Notes: a model not told the origin generated them from the sequence alone. A stretch of DNA of 64,000 nt from Blepharisma stoltei (GCA_914767885.1 CAJZBQ010000054.1:372001-436000), one strand, 5' to 3'; positions 40,654 through 51,852 are shown, numbered from the stretch's first letter. A program made the numbers and translations.

Positions 40654-43600
40654 ATGGGAACAAACTATAAATACTCAATTGATTACATTTATAAACAATC
40701 TCCCTTTCTTTATTATGAAAATCACGAAACAGAATCCAAGTTTCAATCAGAAATTTATAAGTACTCCTGAACATCATTAAATTTTTTTTTCGCATTTGCA
40801 GGGAGCTTCATAGCTCTTCTCTACTGAGCGATTAAATCATTCTCAATTTGCTTTATTGTATTTTCTACTTTAAGTGGATGCTTATGGCTTGGGTTGAATT
40901 ATAAAATGACAATTGCAAGATTAGGAGGTTTAATAATTGGATTAGCAATAGAAATTCAACTTACTCTCCATAATAAATACATTTTTATAGATTTTAATTT
41001 AAGAACTGATATTTTATATATTTTTTCAAATATGTTTAATAATGATTTGAGTCTAAAGAATCATTTAAGATTTTTTAAAATGTAAATCGAAAGATTGCTG
41101 TAGCATGCTCTAAAAGATTAATTTATTAATTTATTTTTTTTTTGATACAATTTAAATTAAATTAATTTTACAGTAATTTTATTTTTAATAGCGCCTAGCA
41201 AATACTTGAGTACACTTGAATCACTATTGCAAGGATTTAGGGGAAAATGGTGTATTAATGCTTGGATATTTTGTGGACTGAGTGATACGTAATTCTTATA
41301 CAGACTATTACACTTATAAAACATGAATTAGTTATGTTGAATTTTACTTACTTTTTATTCTTGTTCAGATAATTCATGGGATTGCGCTTAACATTCCTCA
41401 AAGCATTGTTACAGGAATGATTTTGACTCTGGTTATGTCGCTCCTTGAAAAAGATAGAAGAGATCTGTGGCTGCTTGTTGATATTTATAGAGCTAGATCA
41501 ATATTTCAAAGCTTTATCATAGACAGTAGCAGTAACTCAATTTTGATTATAGGAGAAGATGGAAGAATTATTATGACAAACGATGCAGCTATTGCATATG
41601 CAGATAAAAGAGGACTTTCAAGAGTTTTAGGAGCCCATGCTACAGAATTTTTTACTCTTACCGCAAAAGAAACTATTGATAAAATTTTAAAAAATGCTTT
41701 AGAAGGAATGACAATTGAAGAAGAGTTGACTTTGGATTCAACCCCGATATTAGTAAAAGCGAAACCAGTGCATTTTAATCATAAACCGGTAATTCATCTT
41801 ACTATATCGGATATTAGCAACCAAATTGCAAGAAGAAATTTTTTAGCCTCGATTAATAAAGCTCAAGAATTTAAGGTCTCAGAAACAGAAAAAAAACTAA
41901 CTGAATGCTATGTTCACCAAACTGCCATTTCTGAAAACGAATTTACAAGACTTGCTAACTCCCCCCCCCCCCTCCGTGAGCGAACAAAAAAATTTTGTTC
42001 GCTCACGGAGGGGGGTTAATTTTTTTTTTTAAAAAAAATTTATATATAAATTTTATAAAAAATATTTTTTTCGAAATTTAAAAAAATCCTAATTTGCAAA
42101 AATTGGGAAGCAAATATTAATTTAATTTGCAAAATTTATGTTTTAAAACGCAATTTGTTTAAAATTAAACAGAATTAGCTCTAGATTTCATTATACTAAT
42201 TATCACTTATATATCAAAATTTTTTTCCATTAAAATTTTTTCTATTAAAAAAATTTTTGTTCACTCACGGAGGGTGGGTTTTTGGTCAAAAAATGGCGAT
42301 TTTTCTAATGGTTTTGTTCGCTCACGGAGGGGGGGGGGGGAGTAAGTGTATTTCATGCCAAAAAATGACAAGAACAGTTTTACAATGCTTAATTGGTGAT
42401 GTGAGCTTGAAAAATGATAAATTTGATGCTGAAGTTGAGATGGCGAATATCATTCAATGATCATGATGCGATGCAAAGCTTAAAAAATTGAATATCACTC
42501 TTAGTAAGCACCCAGATCTTAACAGTCCTATTTTTTGTGATAGACAATTACATAATAACCTCTTGAAAGGAGTAATTCATTTTATTATTTTAAAATCTGA
42601 CAAAAAATCAGATATCTCAGTTTTTCTTGGAAAAATTGTAATTTTCATGTAGACTCATGATAATGAAACATATCTAAATTATAGTTTTACCTTTGATTCT
42701 CAAACTTTGGACATCAATGAATTTAATTATTTATTCAGCAATGACCCCAATAAAATAAAGAAAATCGAAGAAATGCATGATATTTTGAAAAAATATGACA
42801 CAGTGGAGCTAGCTATGTTTGATATTATGCTGACTATTCTTGGAGGACAAATCATAAGTCACGGCCCACAGCAGCCGCCTGTATTTCATTTAGTATATAG
42901 TCTAAAGCTTCAAGAGCATGCAGGACAAGCCGCCATCGACGCTCCACAAATAAAATTATATGAAAACTCTGCTGATATAGACTCTACAACTATTTCATGA
43001 CGCTGGAGCCAAGAAAAAACAGAAATTATACAAATTAACCGGAACAGGGAAAGATATTTCTCGGAGCAAGAAACGAAGGAGTCAGCCTCGCATTTGCAAG
43101 ACAATAAACTTAAACCAAAGCATCCAGAGAATGCTGAAGAAAGTGAAAATGGAGAAGACGATGTCGATGAAAATGTCACTATTTTCGGTTTATCACACTA
43201 TTTGCAAAAAGAAATAGAAGTTCCAGGTCGAAATTCTCATCTGCCTGTAAACACCTCATCATTCATACATAATTCCAATGCCTCTATTTTATCAGATTTT
43301 CATGTAATCTACAAAGGATTTATTTTGATAGGAAATAAATTCCTCGTAAATTCGCTACAGAAAAACATGGAAGCTATTTTAGGGAAAGAGGTGGAAATAT
43401 GTGCAAATCAAGAGGATTTGGTAAATAAAGTTACAAAGGCAGCTGGAGAAAACTCTTTATGCATAATAATAATTGATGTTCCTAATGGTTTTGAGGCTGC
43501 AAAAACAATTAGACAAAATGGGTATAAGCATGCAAGGAGGCCCCATATTGTTGCGATGTATTCAAATAATGAAGAAGGAAATTTGACGAGCTATAAAGAA

Positions 43601-43675
43601 GCTGGCATTGATGAAACAATACCAAAAAGTGCTGGAAGAGAAGTGTTGCAGTCAATTATAAACAAAATTTTATAA
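40654..43675 (+). CDS. Membrane sensor protein, degenerate histidine kinase with PAS and receiver-like domains
   Basis: Starts at ATG 40654 (MGTNYKYSIDYIYKQSP). Several hydrophobic helices come first (FFFAFAGSFIALLYWAIKSF, FYLLFILVQIIHGIAL). Then comes a PAS-like domain (NSILIIGEDGRIIMTNDAAI, VLGAHATEFF). The kinase core has no clear phospho-His box, and the ATPase N-box region reads CDRQLHNNLLKGVIHF. The end resembles a receiver domain (CIIIIDVPNGFEAAKTIRQN, ETIPKSAGREV), but the acidic pair at its start is missing (ILIGNKF). A signalling role without canonical phosphotransfer is inferred. Inserts removed: IES 41066-41195, IES A7 and intron 42638-42652, giving 2,490 nt, or 829 residues (824 if the candidate intron 41289-41303 is spliced). 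The stop ends at 43675. Confidence 0.68.
41066..41195. mobile_element. Short IES in the sensor gene, boundaries uncertain
   Basis: The frame is broken between LKNH and NTWVHLNHYCKDLGENG. A TA pair at 41066-41067 and 41196-41197 gives an in-frame join (KNHLANTWVHL). An alternative is TAGCA at 41101-41105 and 41196-41200, with better inverted ends, but this needs one extra base in the A4 run at about 41077. The interior is strongly AT-rich. Confidence 0.55.
41289..41303 (+). other. Candidate 15-nt intron
   Basis: GTAATTCTTATACAG has the size and ends of the other introns but no stop, so the frame stays open with or without it. Splicing gives DWVIHYYTYKTW instead of DWVIRNSYTDYYTYKTW. Confidence 0.5.
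41956..42342 (+). mobile_element. Family A IES (A7) in the sensor gene
   Basis: 387 bp, TA at 41956-41957 and 42343-42344. Nearly identical to A2 (same interior, same hairpin CTCCGTGAGCGAAC). Excision joins NEFTRLA to KCISCQKMTRTV in frame. Confidence 0.9.
42638..42652 (+). other. 15-nt spliceosomal intron, sensor gene
   Basis: GTAATTTTCATGTAG contains the only TAG in this frame. Splicing gives FLGKITHDNETYLNYSF. Confidence 0.88.
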
Positions 43676-44047
43676 ACATTAAATATTGATTTATTTATAA
43701 TCGTTAAAAAATGAAAACAAGTGAAGTTGCATAAATGCTCATAATATATTTCTTCTGGCTTGCCAGATATTTTACTCGTATCCTCTTATGATTTGAATCT
43801 TGTTTTTTTATTTCCTGATAAATATTAATTGAGTTATCTAAAATGCAGGAATTAAACGTACTTTTTTATTTTGAGGTTATCTATATTCATAGATATTCAA
43901 ACTCAATTTCAAATTGAATTTATAGAACTATTTAATATTTGCTGAAAGTAGCCTAAAGGTAATTAAGAATATAGAAATAAAACAGCTGAAAGTATTTTTC
44001 ATAACGCCGATACAAACTTTTTCAAATAATTAAACCTAAAAACTAAC
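43676..44047. other. Intergenic spacer, nothing recognised
   Basis: 372 bp of AT-rich sequence between two same-strand genes. I see no inverted repeats with G/C tips, no S-type block and no coding frame. It should hold the 3' end of the sensor gene and the promoter of the next gene. Confidence 0.6.
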
Positions 44048-47016
44048 ATGGCAGGCTTGGAAGCAGCAGGAGTTGTAATTTCAGTATTTTTCTTTTGTTT
44101 CACAATAGGAACAGTTTATTTGATGATTCGCTTACTCCCCCCCTCCAAGAGTGAGCAAAATCATGAGAAAAATCCATATTTTTTTAACAGAAAAAAAAAA
44201 TTTATGAAAAAAAAATTGATATATAAGTAAATTTTATAAATTAAATTAATATTTGCTTTCCGATTTTTGCGAATTAGGATTTTTTAAAATTTCAAAACAA
44301 ATTAATCCCCGTGAGCGAACAAAATTTTTTATTCACTCTCGGAGGGGGCGAAGTAGCAAAAATTCTGAGAAATGTATTTTATAACAACAGATCCAATTTT
44401 GAAGTCGCGCGGGAAATCCCCATTCATCCTAATTTATCTTTTAAAAAGGTATGCAAAAGACTTATTCCAATTTATGCTATATTTACATACAGACAAGTGC
44501 AGTACGAAATTCCACCTTCTGGTGGTTTATTTTTGCTATCTTGTTATTTGGTCAGCTTGTGAGGATTTAACATAATTTTCACAACTTATAATTCAGATTT
44601 GTCTTATGGGAATGCTGTAATCTGTGCTCTTCTGTCTACAGGAGTCTCTTTGATCCTCTCATCTATAATTCACTCATCATATATAGCAAGTTTTAACCAG
44701 ACCTCATGAGATTTAAATACAATTCAAAATGAAAATCCTAGAGATCATTCAACTATTCTTGAAACAAGACTTAATACAAATATTGCAGGCTATGGAGAAA
44801 ATATGCTTAAAAAGATTAGGAAACTTGAAAAAAGTATTCTAATTATAATTATGCTGACTGTGCTCTTTATTTTTTGGGCGATTTATGTAACTGGAACTGG
44901 AATTGAAAGCTCACTTGAAGGAGCAATAATACAATGCTTGGTAGGCTTGGCTTTAGATATCCCTATTAGAATTACTGCATGCCTAGTTGTGAGCTATTTA
45001 AAACTCATGCATAGTTATGAAATTTCTTATTTACCTCTGCATGCTCCTATTACTCCACAAACCTTGAAATTTTATACAAAATCTCAGTATAATCATCCAA
45101 TTGAGCCTGAGTCCTGTCAAATGGCAGGCAACTCTTTTAAAGACCAGTCCCAGAACCTCTGCATAGATAATACTTTTGGTTTTCCAATAAACCATGAGTC
45201 TGAGCTGCATAATTCAATAGATTTTCCGAGTCTTGATAGAAAAATCAGAGACCTTGAGCTCTTGCAGAATTTTGATGCGTCTATTTCTAAAATTGGCTAT
45301 GAAGATGACCCAGACCCTGAGTTTGAGCCAGACGTTTTGCCTGAGCCTGATTTTAAGGTGAAAGAATTTTGTGAAAGCCATAGAACTGAGCAAAGCGAAA
45401 TTGAAACATTGGCATCTCATAACGAAGACTCAATAGATGAGCCGTTGCTTAGTCCTTATTTATATCCTTCCACCCCAGTTTCAAAAAAGGAATCAAAAAT
45501 TCAATTTTCCCCTTCTCCTCAGAAATATATGAGCCCATCTAAATCCTCAGACCAAATACTTCATAGGGTTTCTGCTTTTGATTTAAGACTTCACCAATGT
45601 GATAGCCCAATTTCTCGAGGAGAAAATTCTGCAGATATATCAAGAAATGAAGAAATTGAGTCATATGATTCAGATTCATGCCAAGATGCCATATTTTTCA
45701 ATGAAGAATTAGAGATAACGCCAACTGCTCCAATACAAATAGACGAGGATCCAGAAAAAACAGAATCAAGAAATTCTCCTGTCTTATTTTTAGCGACTAA
45801 TGACCCGACACCTTATTTGCCTGGATATAGCTCAAATTCGCCTGAAACCAAAATGAATGAAGTTTACTCAAGGCCTTATACTTCTTCTTTTGATGATAGA
45901 GAGAGCAAAGCCAAACTGCCAGTTGTGGAAGAAATTCCCAATAAATTTACATCAAATGCTGTTCATTATGAAGCTAAAGAAGAGCTTAATGAGCATATTG
46001 ATACCGAAGAAAGTATCAGGACAGAGGATTCTTTTGTAGGTGGATTCATACGTTTACCTCCAAAATCAGGCCAATCTACATCAAGAGGCGATTTTATTTC
46101 ACCAGTTGTATATACATCAAGAGATATTATGGCAGAATGGGACATACAGTCATCTTCGAATAATTTCCAGTTACAAAGCAACGAAGGGGAGTTTCCATCT
46201 TTTTCGAAAAATAATCCAGCTGTTCCTTGCAGCATTTTCCCTATTATCGATGAAGAGCCTTCACAGCATAAAAAGAGGAAGAATAAAGAAAGACCTCCTA
46301 CATATAAAACTGCGCATTTCTTGAAGCAGGGTACAATTGATATTTACAGTGCTCATCACAAAGTTGCTGAAGGGTTTAGCAAGCCTCGGTCAAAATCTCA
46401 CACAGGGAGAGATAAAAGGCACCATTCCAATGAGAGAACTTCCCAGCCCCCTTCCACTAGTAATAGAGAAAATTTAGATTTCATCGTAAACTTGACTAAA
46501 AAGCAGCTGCAAGAAAGACTGAAGAGAAGAACTGGCAAAAAAATTGATGAAGAAGAGCTAGCTGAATTCCCAATGCCTCCAGAAGAACCAATCTCAGTTG
46601 ATAAAAAAGTTTTCAAAAAAAAATCTACCCGAAAACTCCTCAAAAATGTAGACATGCTCATAAATGGCAAAGAAAATGTGCAACAAGCTGAAGACCTAGA
46701 AAAATTAAAATCAATGCTGGAAGTCCGTCAAAACTTCAAAAGAAAGTATAGCATCTCCAAAAACAACCCTTATTCACAAAAAATTCCTTTAGATTTCCTC
46801 AATGAAAGAGAGATAGAAGAAATTAGGCTCCACGATGAAGAATTTATGAGAAAACAAGAGCTGAAAATGAAAGCTATTTCTTCTATTTATGCCAATTCAA
46901 GACCATCTACTAGATCTCCAAAATATAGAAGAGGCACCAAAACTGCTGAGCCAACCCAACAGTTATCGCCTTCAAAATCCGACAATTTGATCCCCAAAAT
47001 GAATAGATTATTATAG
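44048..47016 (+). CDS. Multi-pass membrane protein with long disordered tail
   Basis: Starts at ATG 44048 (MAGLEAAGVVISVFFFCFTI). After IES A8 is removed the membrane part continues (LAKILRNVFYNNRSNFEV, GGLFLLSCYLVSLWGFNIIF, AVICALLSTGVSLILSS, ILIIIMLTVLFIFWAIYV, IIQCLVGLALDIPIRITA). The last 600 or so residues are low-complexity, rich in Ser, Glu and Pro, with short basic helices near the end (KKQLQERLKRRTGKK). The membrane part vaguely resembles regions of polycystin-like proteins seen in ciliates, but I would not assign a family. 2,748 nt, or 915 residues; the stop ends at 47016. Confidence 0.68.
44133..44353 (-). mobile_element. Family A IES (A8), short, in the membrane gene
   Basis: 221 bp, TA at 44133-44134 and 44354-44355. 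It is reversed: CCCCGTGAGCGAAC with TTCACTCTCGGAGG (hairpin) is on the right. An internally deleted copy. Excision joins LMIRL to AKILRNVFYN. Confidence 0.85.
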
Positions 47017-47058
47017 AGCTATAAATTACTGATATTTTATGCTTAATTTACCTAAATT

Positions 47059-49035
47059 CTATAAATCCCAGTTTCTTCTTTCATTGTGTGCAGCTACCCT
47101 TTCTTGTTTTTCTGGAGACAACTGTGCTTTTTGTTCCCAATAAGGCCCAATTTGGTCAGGGCTTAGGTGGGGAAGTTCAGGTAACTGGAATTTGATATCA
47201 ACGTATTTCTCGACAAAGAACATCATTGGAGGAACTTTGGCTTCATTTGTGTACTGGACATAAGGTGGATTTTTGTGATAGGCTGGGAATAAATAAATAA
47301 TTGGCACATGATCGATTTTAACGTTTTTGTGTACGGTTTGAGTAGCGGTGTCCATTCTATAGACTTTTACATGAGGATAATTTAGTTCTTTGAAACGCTT
47401 GGCAACTTTATTGAAATATGGGGCAAGATTTAAAGAATCTTCATTTTGGTAGGAAGAATAAAGCAATAGAAGCACATCAGTTCCTTCTGATAGCACTTTT
47501 TCTTCAAATTCGTCCATAGTGACTATTGGAGTGTCTGAATACTTGCTCTCCAACTCAGGATTTGGCCTTATGTCAGCTATGTTTTTAGATGCGAGACGAT
47601 TCTCTATAAAATCTGAAACAAATAGCCTGATGCTTGATTCTGTAATAGGTTGACCTTCTTTATAAGGCAGAATTCTATCGTCAAGAACATTAAACGCCAT
47701 ACTTGGTAGAATTTCAGTGACTAATCCAAGCTTCTTTTTCCTTTGCTTTATCATAGGATCAGTTCCATCCATTCAGACAAATTTTATACCTTCATCAAAA
47801 TCTCTTGCGACTTTTGTAAGTATATTGATATAGTAATCCTGGTTAACGTTATGCTTATCGAGAAACATCACAAGCATAGGAAGTGCTATTTCTTTGTAAA
47901 CCTGAAAATTATACCCAGTAAGCTCTTCAACAATTCCAACTCCAGCTGTGGTAATCCATTCCTTAATGTTTTGAGAAATTTCTAAATCTAGAATTTTTAT
48001 ATTGGCATCTTTTTTCTTCAAAGCTAAACAGTTATAGCATCGAACAACGTCACTTCCTTTGGCTTTGAGTTCTTTGATAAGTGTTTTATTTGTTAAAATT
48101 CCCATTTTAGATCCAATTCAATTAGCTAAAGAAATAGCCGTCTTTTCATATTTGAGTTAAAGAGATTAAATACTTAATCAGAATGGCGATTATTTTAAAT
48201 CCTATAGGGAAAATAATAATTATTGTTTTTTAAAAGTAGGTTTTTTATATTAATAGTAATATTCTTTAAGTGGCGAATCTTCACTATCGTCATTTTCGTA
48301 AAATATCCCTAAAACACGTAAGAAATTTTTATTTTCTCTTGGAGCTTCGAAAAAAGCTTCAAGCTCATCTTCAGAGTTGATAGTAGAGACTGGCATGTAA
48401 ATTTTGTCGAGAAAGGACACAATATTTTCTACTTTCATAAGATCTTCATGTCTATAAAACTTCCCTTTTTTAATCAGCATCATTAATTAGATTTTGAAAA
48501 GTCTTTGTTGAGTGCTAAGACCTTTAAATCTAGCCATAAGAGTAGAGACTATTCTCTGTTTAACTAGCGCTACTTGACTGGATAGAATAACTTGTGCATT
48601 ACCGCGTCCGAGACACCTTTAATTTGACTGGATATAATTAAATGTGTATACGAGAATGAATGGTAGAGAGGGTTTTAGGGTGAAACACCATATTTAATAA
48701 TTCCTTTTAATCACATAAAGAAGTGGTAATTGATCCGTGCCTGGAATGTGTTTTTTAATGAAATTATGCTTTGACATATCAATCCTAACGAATTTTATCT
48801 TTGGAGTTAGTTTTTCGAGAGCCTCAAACACCTCTGCATATATAGGCTCTATCTGGCAGCAGTGTGTGCACCATTTAGCTGAAATTCCAAGCAAAAATAT
48901 TTCTTCCTGTTTCATAGTGTCTTTGAAGTGCTGCTCTGATGTTATATTAAAGTCCCCAACAGAGAAATTTGGAAGTGTACAATTAGAACCAGCCAGAACA
49001 AAAGGCAAAAACGTGATAAAATAGAGAATCACCAT
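47059..49035 (-). CDS. Protein disulfide isomerase-like, one active thioredoxin domain
   Basis: Starts at 49035 with a signal peptide (MVILYFITFLPFVLAGS). The first thioredoxin domain has the active site SAKWCTHCCQIEP (CxxC present). Two inactive thioredoxin-like regions follow, then a fourth domain where the CGHC position reads YSSYQNEDSLNLAPYF, so the second redox site is lost. Such ER proteins may work as chaperone or one-site oxidoreductase. The C-terminus is AAHNERRNWDL, without a clear KDEL. Two IESs (48153-48263 and 48477-48713) are removed: 1,629 nt, or 542 residues. UGA is Trp at KFVWMDGTDP. Its start codon is only 22 bp from the start of the divergent gene at 49058. Confidence 0.82.
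48153..48263. mobile_element. Short IES (111 bp) in PDI
   Basis: ATATT repeats at 48148-48152 and 48259-48263 (TA inside). Excision joins SPLKEYEKTAISLANWIG in frame. The insert is almost pure A/T with several stops. Confidence 0.78.
48477..48713. mobile_element. IES with 9-bp direct repeat in PDI
   Basis: TTTTAATCA at 48468-48476 and 48705-48713. Removing 237 bp joins LPLLYVIK to KGKFYRHEDLMK, restoring a thioredoxin strand. Inside are two copies of TTGACTGGATA (about 48573 and 48620). Ends GCATCATTAATTAG and TTTAATAATTCC are only loosely inverted. Confidence 0.8.
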
Positions 49036-49057
49036 TTTATAAAACTCAATTGTAAAT

Positions 49058-51808
49058 ATGATAATTGATCACAAAGCCAAAATAATAATAAAATGGCGAA
49101 GTCGAAATAATTCCTTTCCCGAAGAATTTCACTCCTTGCCAATTTTATTATCATAGGGTTCAGTTTTCCCGGTGAGACCTTATCCAGCAATACCAGGTAA
49201 GCACAGCCTCCTGACTGGTCCTTGGATGTTTGGTGGGCAGAGGGTTTTACTGCTCGACACTTTCGAGGAGGAAGATCCATAGGCGGCACAATGCGAAGGA
49301 GTCAAGTTTTGAGCAAGGCAACGCAGCCCGTGAGATCTGGCCTTCAACTGGCCGTCATTTGCTTAGGATGGTCCACGACCCGATAAAAAGGGGAAATGCC
49401 CGGTGAAGTCTACTGGGGTGAGCCCTTGTGGCTTTGTTAAATTACCCTGCGGAACCAGAGAAATACGTTAAAACCTTAAGTAATCTAAGTCTAAGTCTAA
49501 GTCTAGGTCTAGGTCTAAGTCTAAGTCTAAGTCTAAGTCTAGGTCTAAGTCTAAGATCAACAAGCCAAAACGTTTTCACTAGTTTTGAAATTAGCTTTCA
49601 CAATTTCGATTCTTTCTTTCTTTTTTGGACTCGCACTCTCATTAGCAAGTATTTTATCCCCTGAATTCGTCTCCTTCGTCTACAAAGGTCAATCATATGA
49701 ATATAACTTTTTTGAATGCACCAGCTGCCCATCAGAATACGACGGAACAACTTATTCCTGCTTAAAGCACAACGCCTGCAAATCATCAGAAACTGATCTC
49801 TGCAGTAAAGCCAAAAACCTACAAAGCGGACATGTGGTAATATTAGCATTTGAGATAACTACCACAATTTTGATTGTTTTACTGTTAGAAAGACTGATTT
49901 TTATCTTATTCAGAAAAGGGTTTGGAAAAACAAAGTTTCTTTATTTTTTAGCAATTTCGATTGGAATTCTGCGACTCGTTGAGTTCGTGACGTATGCTGG
50001 GCTAACTTCTGTTGGGTTCGCTTCAGATTGTGACAACACAGAAAACATATGCAGCGAAAATGGGCTAAAGCTACTGCTAGCTTCCTTTCTCGCTAGTAGC
50101 TCTGGCTCAATTCTTGTACTTATTTTGCTGAAATTGAAAAGTCTAAAGCTAGAGGAAAATAAAGAACTTGATGGAACTGAGTATTACAGACCTTGGTTTT
50201 ATGGAAAAATTTTGCCTGTGATGCTGATTGGAGCTGGCTTCTTACTCCTCCCTCCGTGAGTAAACAAAAAAATTTTGTTCACTCACGGAGGGGGTTAATT
50301 TTTTTTTTTTAAAAAATTTATATATAAATTTTATAGAAAAAATTTTTTTTTCGAAATTTTAAAAAAATCCTAATTTGCAAAAATTGGGAATCAAATATTA
50401 ATTTAATTTATAAAATTTATGTTTTAAAACGCAATTTGTTAAAAATTAAACAGAATTAGCCCGAGATTTCATTATACTAATTATCACTTATATATCAATT
50501 TTTTTTTCATAAAAAATTTTTTCTATTAAAAAAATTTTTGTTGACTCAAGGGAGGGTGGGTTTTTGGGCAAAAAATAGGGATTTTTCTAATGGTTTGGTT
50601 TACTCACAGAGGGGGGAGTTAGGAGCCAGCTTAGGGTGAAGCTGATTCTTTTACTATAACATTGAAAAGCAATACGGGACACTAACTTATATGAAGGATC
50701 AAGATGGCTGGGAAAATAAAGATTTCACCTGCATAACTGGCCCAGCATGTGGAAGCAGCACTCACTATGCTTCTGAAGAGCGCCTATGTACCGCAATCAC
50801 CCGTGCAAAAAATGCAGGGTATATTTATTCGTGGCTTATCTACATCTCTTTTATGTGTTTCTGTCTTTGGATGGAAAATTTAGCATATATAGTTTTAAGG
50901 AAGCAGTTTGGGTTTTCTGAAACAAATTTCCTTTGGCCTCCTTTGTGTGTGCTATTTGGCTTGATAGCTATTCTTAACTGGTTCAGCATATCTGAAGCCT
51001 CTTATAATGGTTCTTGCAAAGTTGAAGCTGGTGACGAAAATATTTCGTTCTGTGTCGACCAAGGCGCAACTTTTAGTATGATAAGTACAATGTGCTTGTT
51101 TTTGGCTGGGATTTTATATTGTGTTATCTATTGCCAAATGAAATCTGATAAAGCAGCAGCAAGACAGATATTCCCAAGAGGATCTTTATCTATGAATAAA
51201 AAAGTATTAGATGGGTCACCAAACTGTGGGAAAACATTAGACGAAAGCCATGATGATTTCAGAAATTCAACATTTTACGATGAGAGTCCTACAAAACTGG
51301 AAAGACCAAGCACAACAGATACAGTTGAAACTGAAGGGACAGCAGCAATCATTGTACAAGAACTAGATAATGTGACAAGGGAGAGTACACCTTTGTCATC
51401 CAGAAACATTGCATTACATTACGTAATTAAAGTTCTAAGGATCGAACACCACACTCCCATTAAAGGGACAGAGTCAAAATGGTGGCGTCACAAGCATTTC
51501 CAAGGAAAATCCCAAATAAACCGCTTGCCACTCTTAACTGTGCTTCTCATCTAACGCGATGATTGCGCCTTTCCCTGACTCAGCTTCTGCACATTTCCTC
51601 CTAAGGGTCAACTTACAGAAATTCTCAGGATAAACCCAACCAATAAATTCCATGAGGAGAGAAAATTAGAGCTAATTTCTCTCGAACCGAATACCATTTT
51701 ATTTATTTGTCACACAAAAACAACGCTGACGGAATTGTGAAGCCTCGTCATAACAGAAAAGCTTATAATTCTTATAAAGGAAGCTTTGACGGGCACGAAA
51801 AGAACTAA
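49058..51808 (+). CDS. Multi-pass membrane protein, cysteine-rich loops
   Basis: Starts at ATG 49058 (MIIDHKAKTFSLVLKLAF), visible only after S8 is removed. Six or seven hydrophobic helices follow (ISILSFFFGLALSLASIL, VILAFEITTTILIVLLLE, LLLASFLASSSGSILVLILL, WLIYISFMCFCLW, LCVLFGLIAILNWF, MISTMCLFLAGILYCVIY) with Cys-rich outer loops (FECTSCPSEYDGTTYSC, CITGPACGSST, NGSCKVEAG). The tail is acidic and Ser/Thr-rich. Removing S8, A9 and S9 gives 1,572 nt, or 523 residues, ending SFDGHEKN before TAA 51806-51808. The topology resembles a 7-helix receptor, but I do not recognise the family. Confidence 0.72.
49083..49554 (-). mobile_element. SINE-like S element (S8) just after the start codon
   Basis: 472 bp between GATCACAAAGCCAAAA (49067-49082) and GATCAACAAGCCAAAA (49555-49570), 14 of 16 identical. 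The left edge AATAATAAAATGGCG is the reverse of the S end CCATTTTAT. The other end is a (TAAGTC)n array. Excision links ATG 49058 to the membrane protein in frame. Neither repeat copy contains TA. Confidence 0.82.
49488..49554 (+). repeat. (TAAGTC)n/(TAGGTC)n simple repeat at the end of S8
   Basis: About 11 copies of a hexamer, mostly TAAGTC with some TAGGTC. It forms the 5' terminus of S8 (minus orientation). S11 carries a different simple repeat (GATTA)n at the same end. Confidence 0.9.
50243..50619 (+). mobile_element. Family A IES (A9) in the membrane gene
   Basis: 377 bp, TTA on both sides (TA 50243-50244 and 50620-50621). Left hairpin CTCCGTGAGTAAAC with GTTCACTCACGGAGG. Excision joins LIGAGFL to GASLGWSWFFYYN. 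Confidence 0.9.
51409..51705 (+). mobile_element. SINE-like S element (S9) near the gene's 3' end, 17-bp TSD
   Basis: 297 bp between TTTGTCATCCAGAAACA (51392-51408) and TTTGTCACACAAAAACA (51706-51722), 14 of 17 identical. The 3' end has the stem GAAAATTAGAGCTAATTTC, CTCGAACCGAATACC and ATTTTATTTA, the same as S1. Excision gives LSSRNNADGIVKPRH and a stop 26 codons after the junction. The repeats contain no TA. Confidence 0.8.
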
Positions 51809-51852
51809 AAATAATTTTAAATATTTTCTGCTTAAATTGCTTATTTTATAAA

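Noticed and set aside
9400-42340. CRISPR array, suggested by recurring GTGAGCGAAC words
   Set aside because: The words occur in inverted/direct pairs at IES ends, hundreds of bases apart, without regular spacers.
49488-49554. Telomeric or subtelomeric hexamer array
   Set aside because: It is internal, short, and forms the end of an S element flanked by a target duplication; flanking DNA is a gene.
51470-51554. Extended C-terminus of the membrane protein (KVLRIEHHTPIKGTESKWW)
   Set aside because: It is read-through into S9; excision at the 17-bp repeats gives a proper end (SFDGHEKN).
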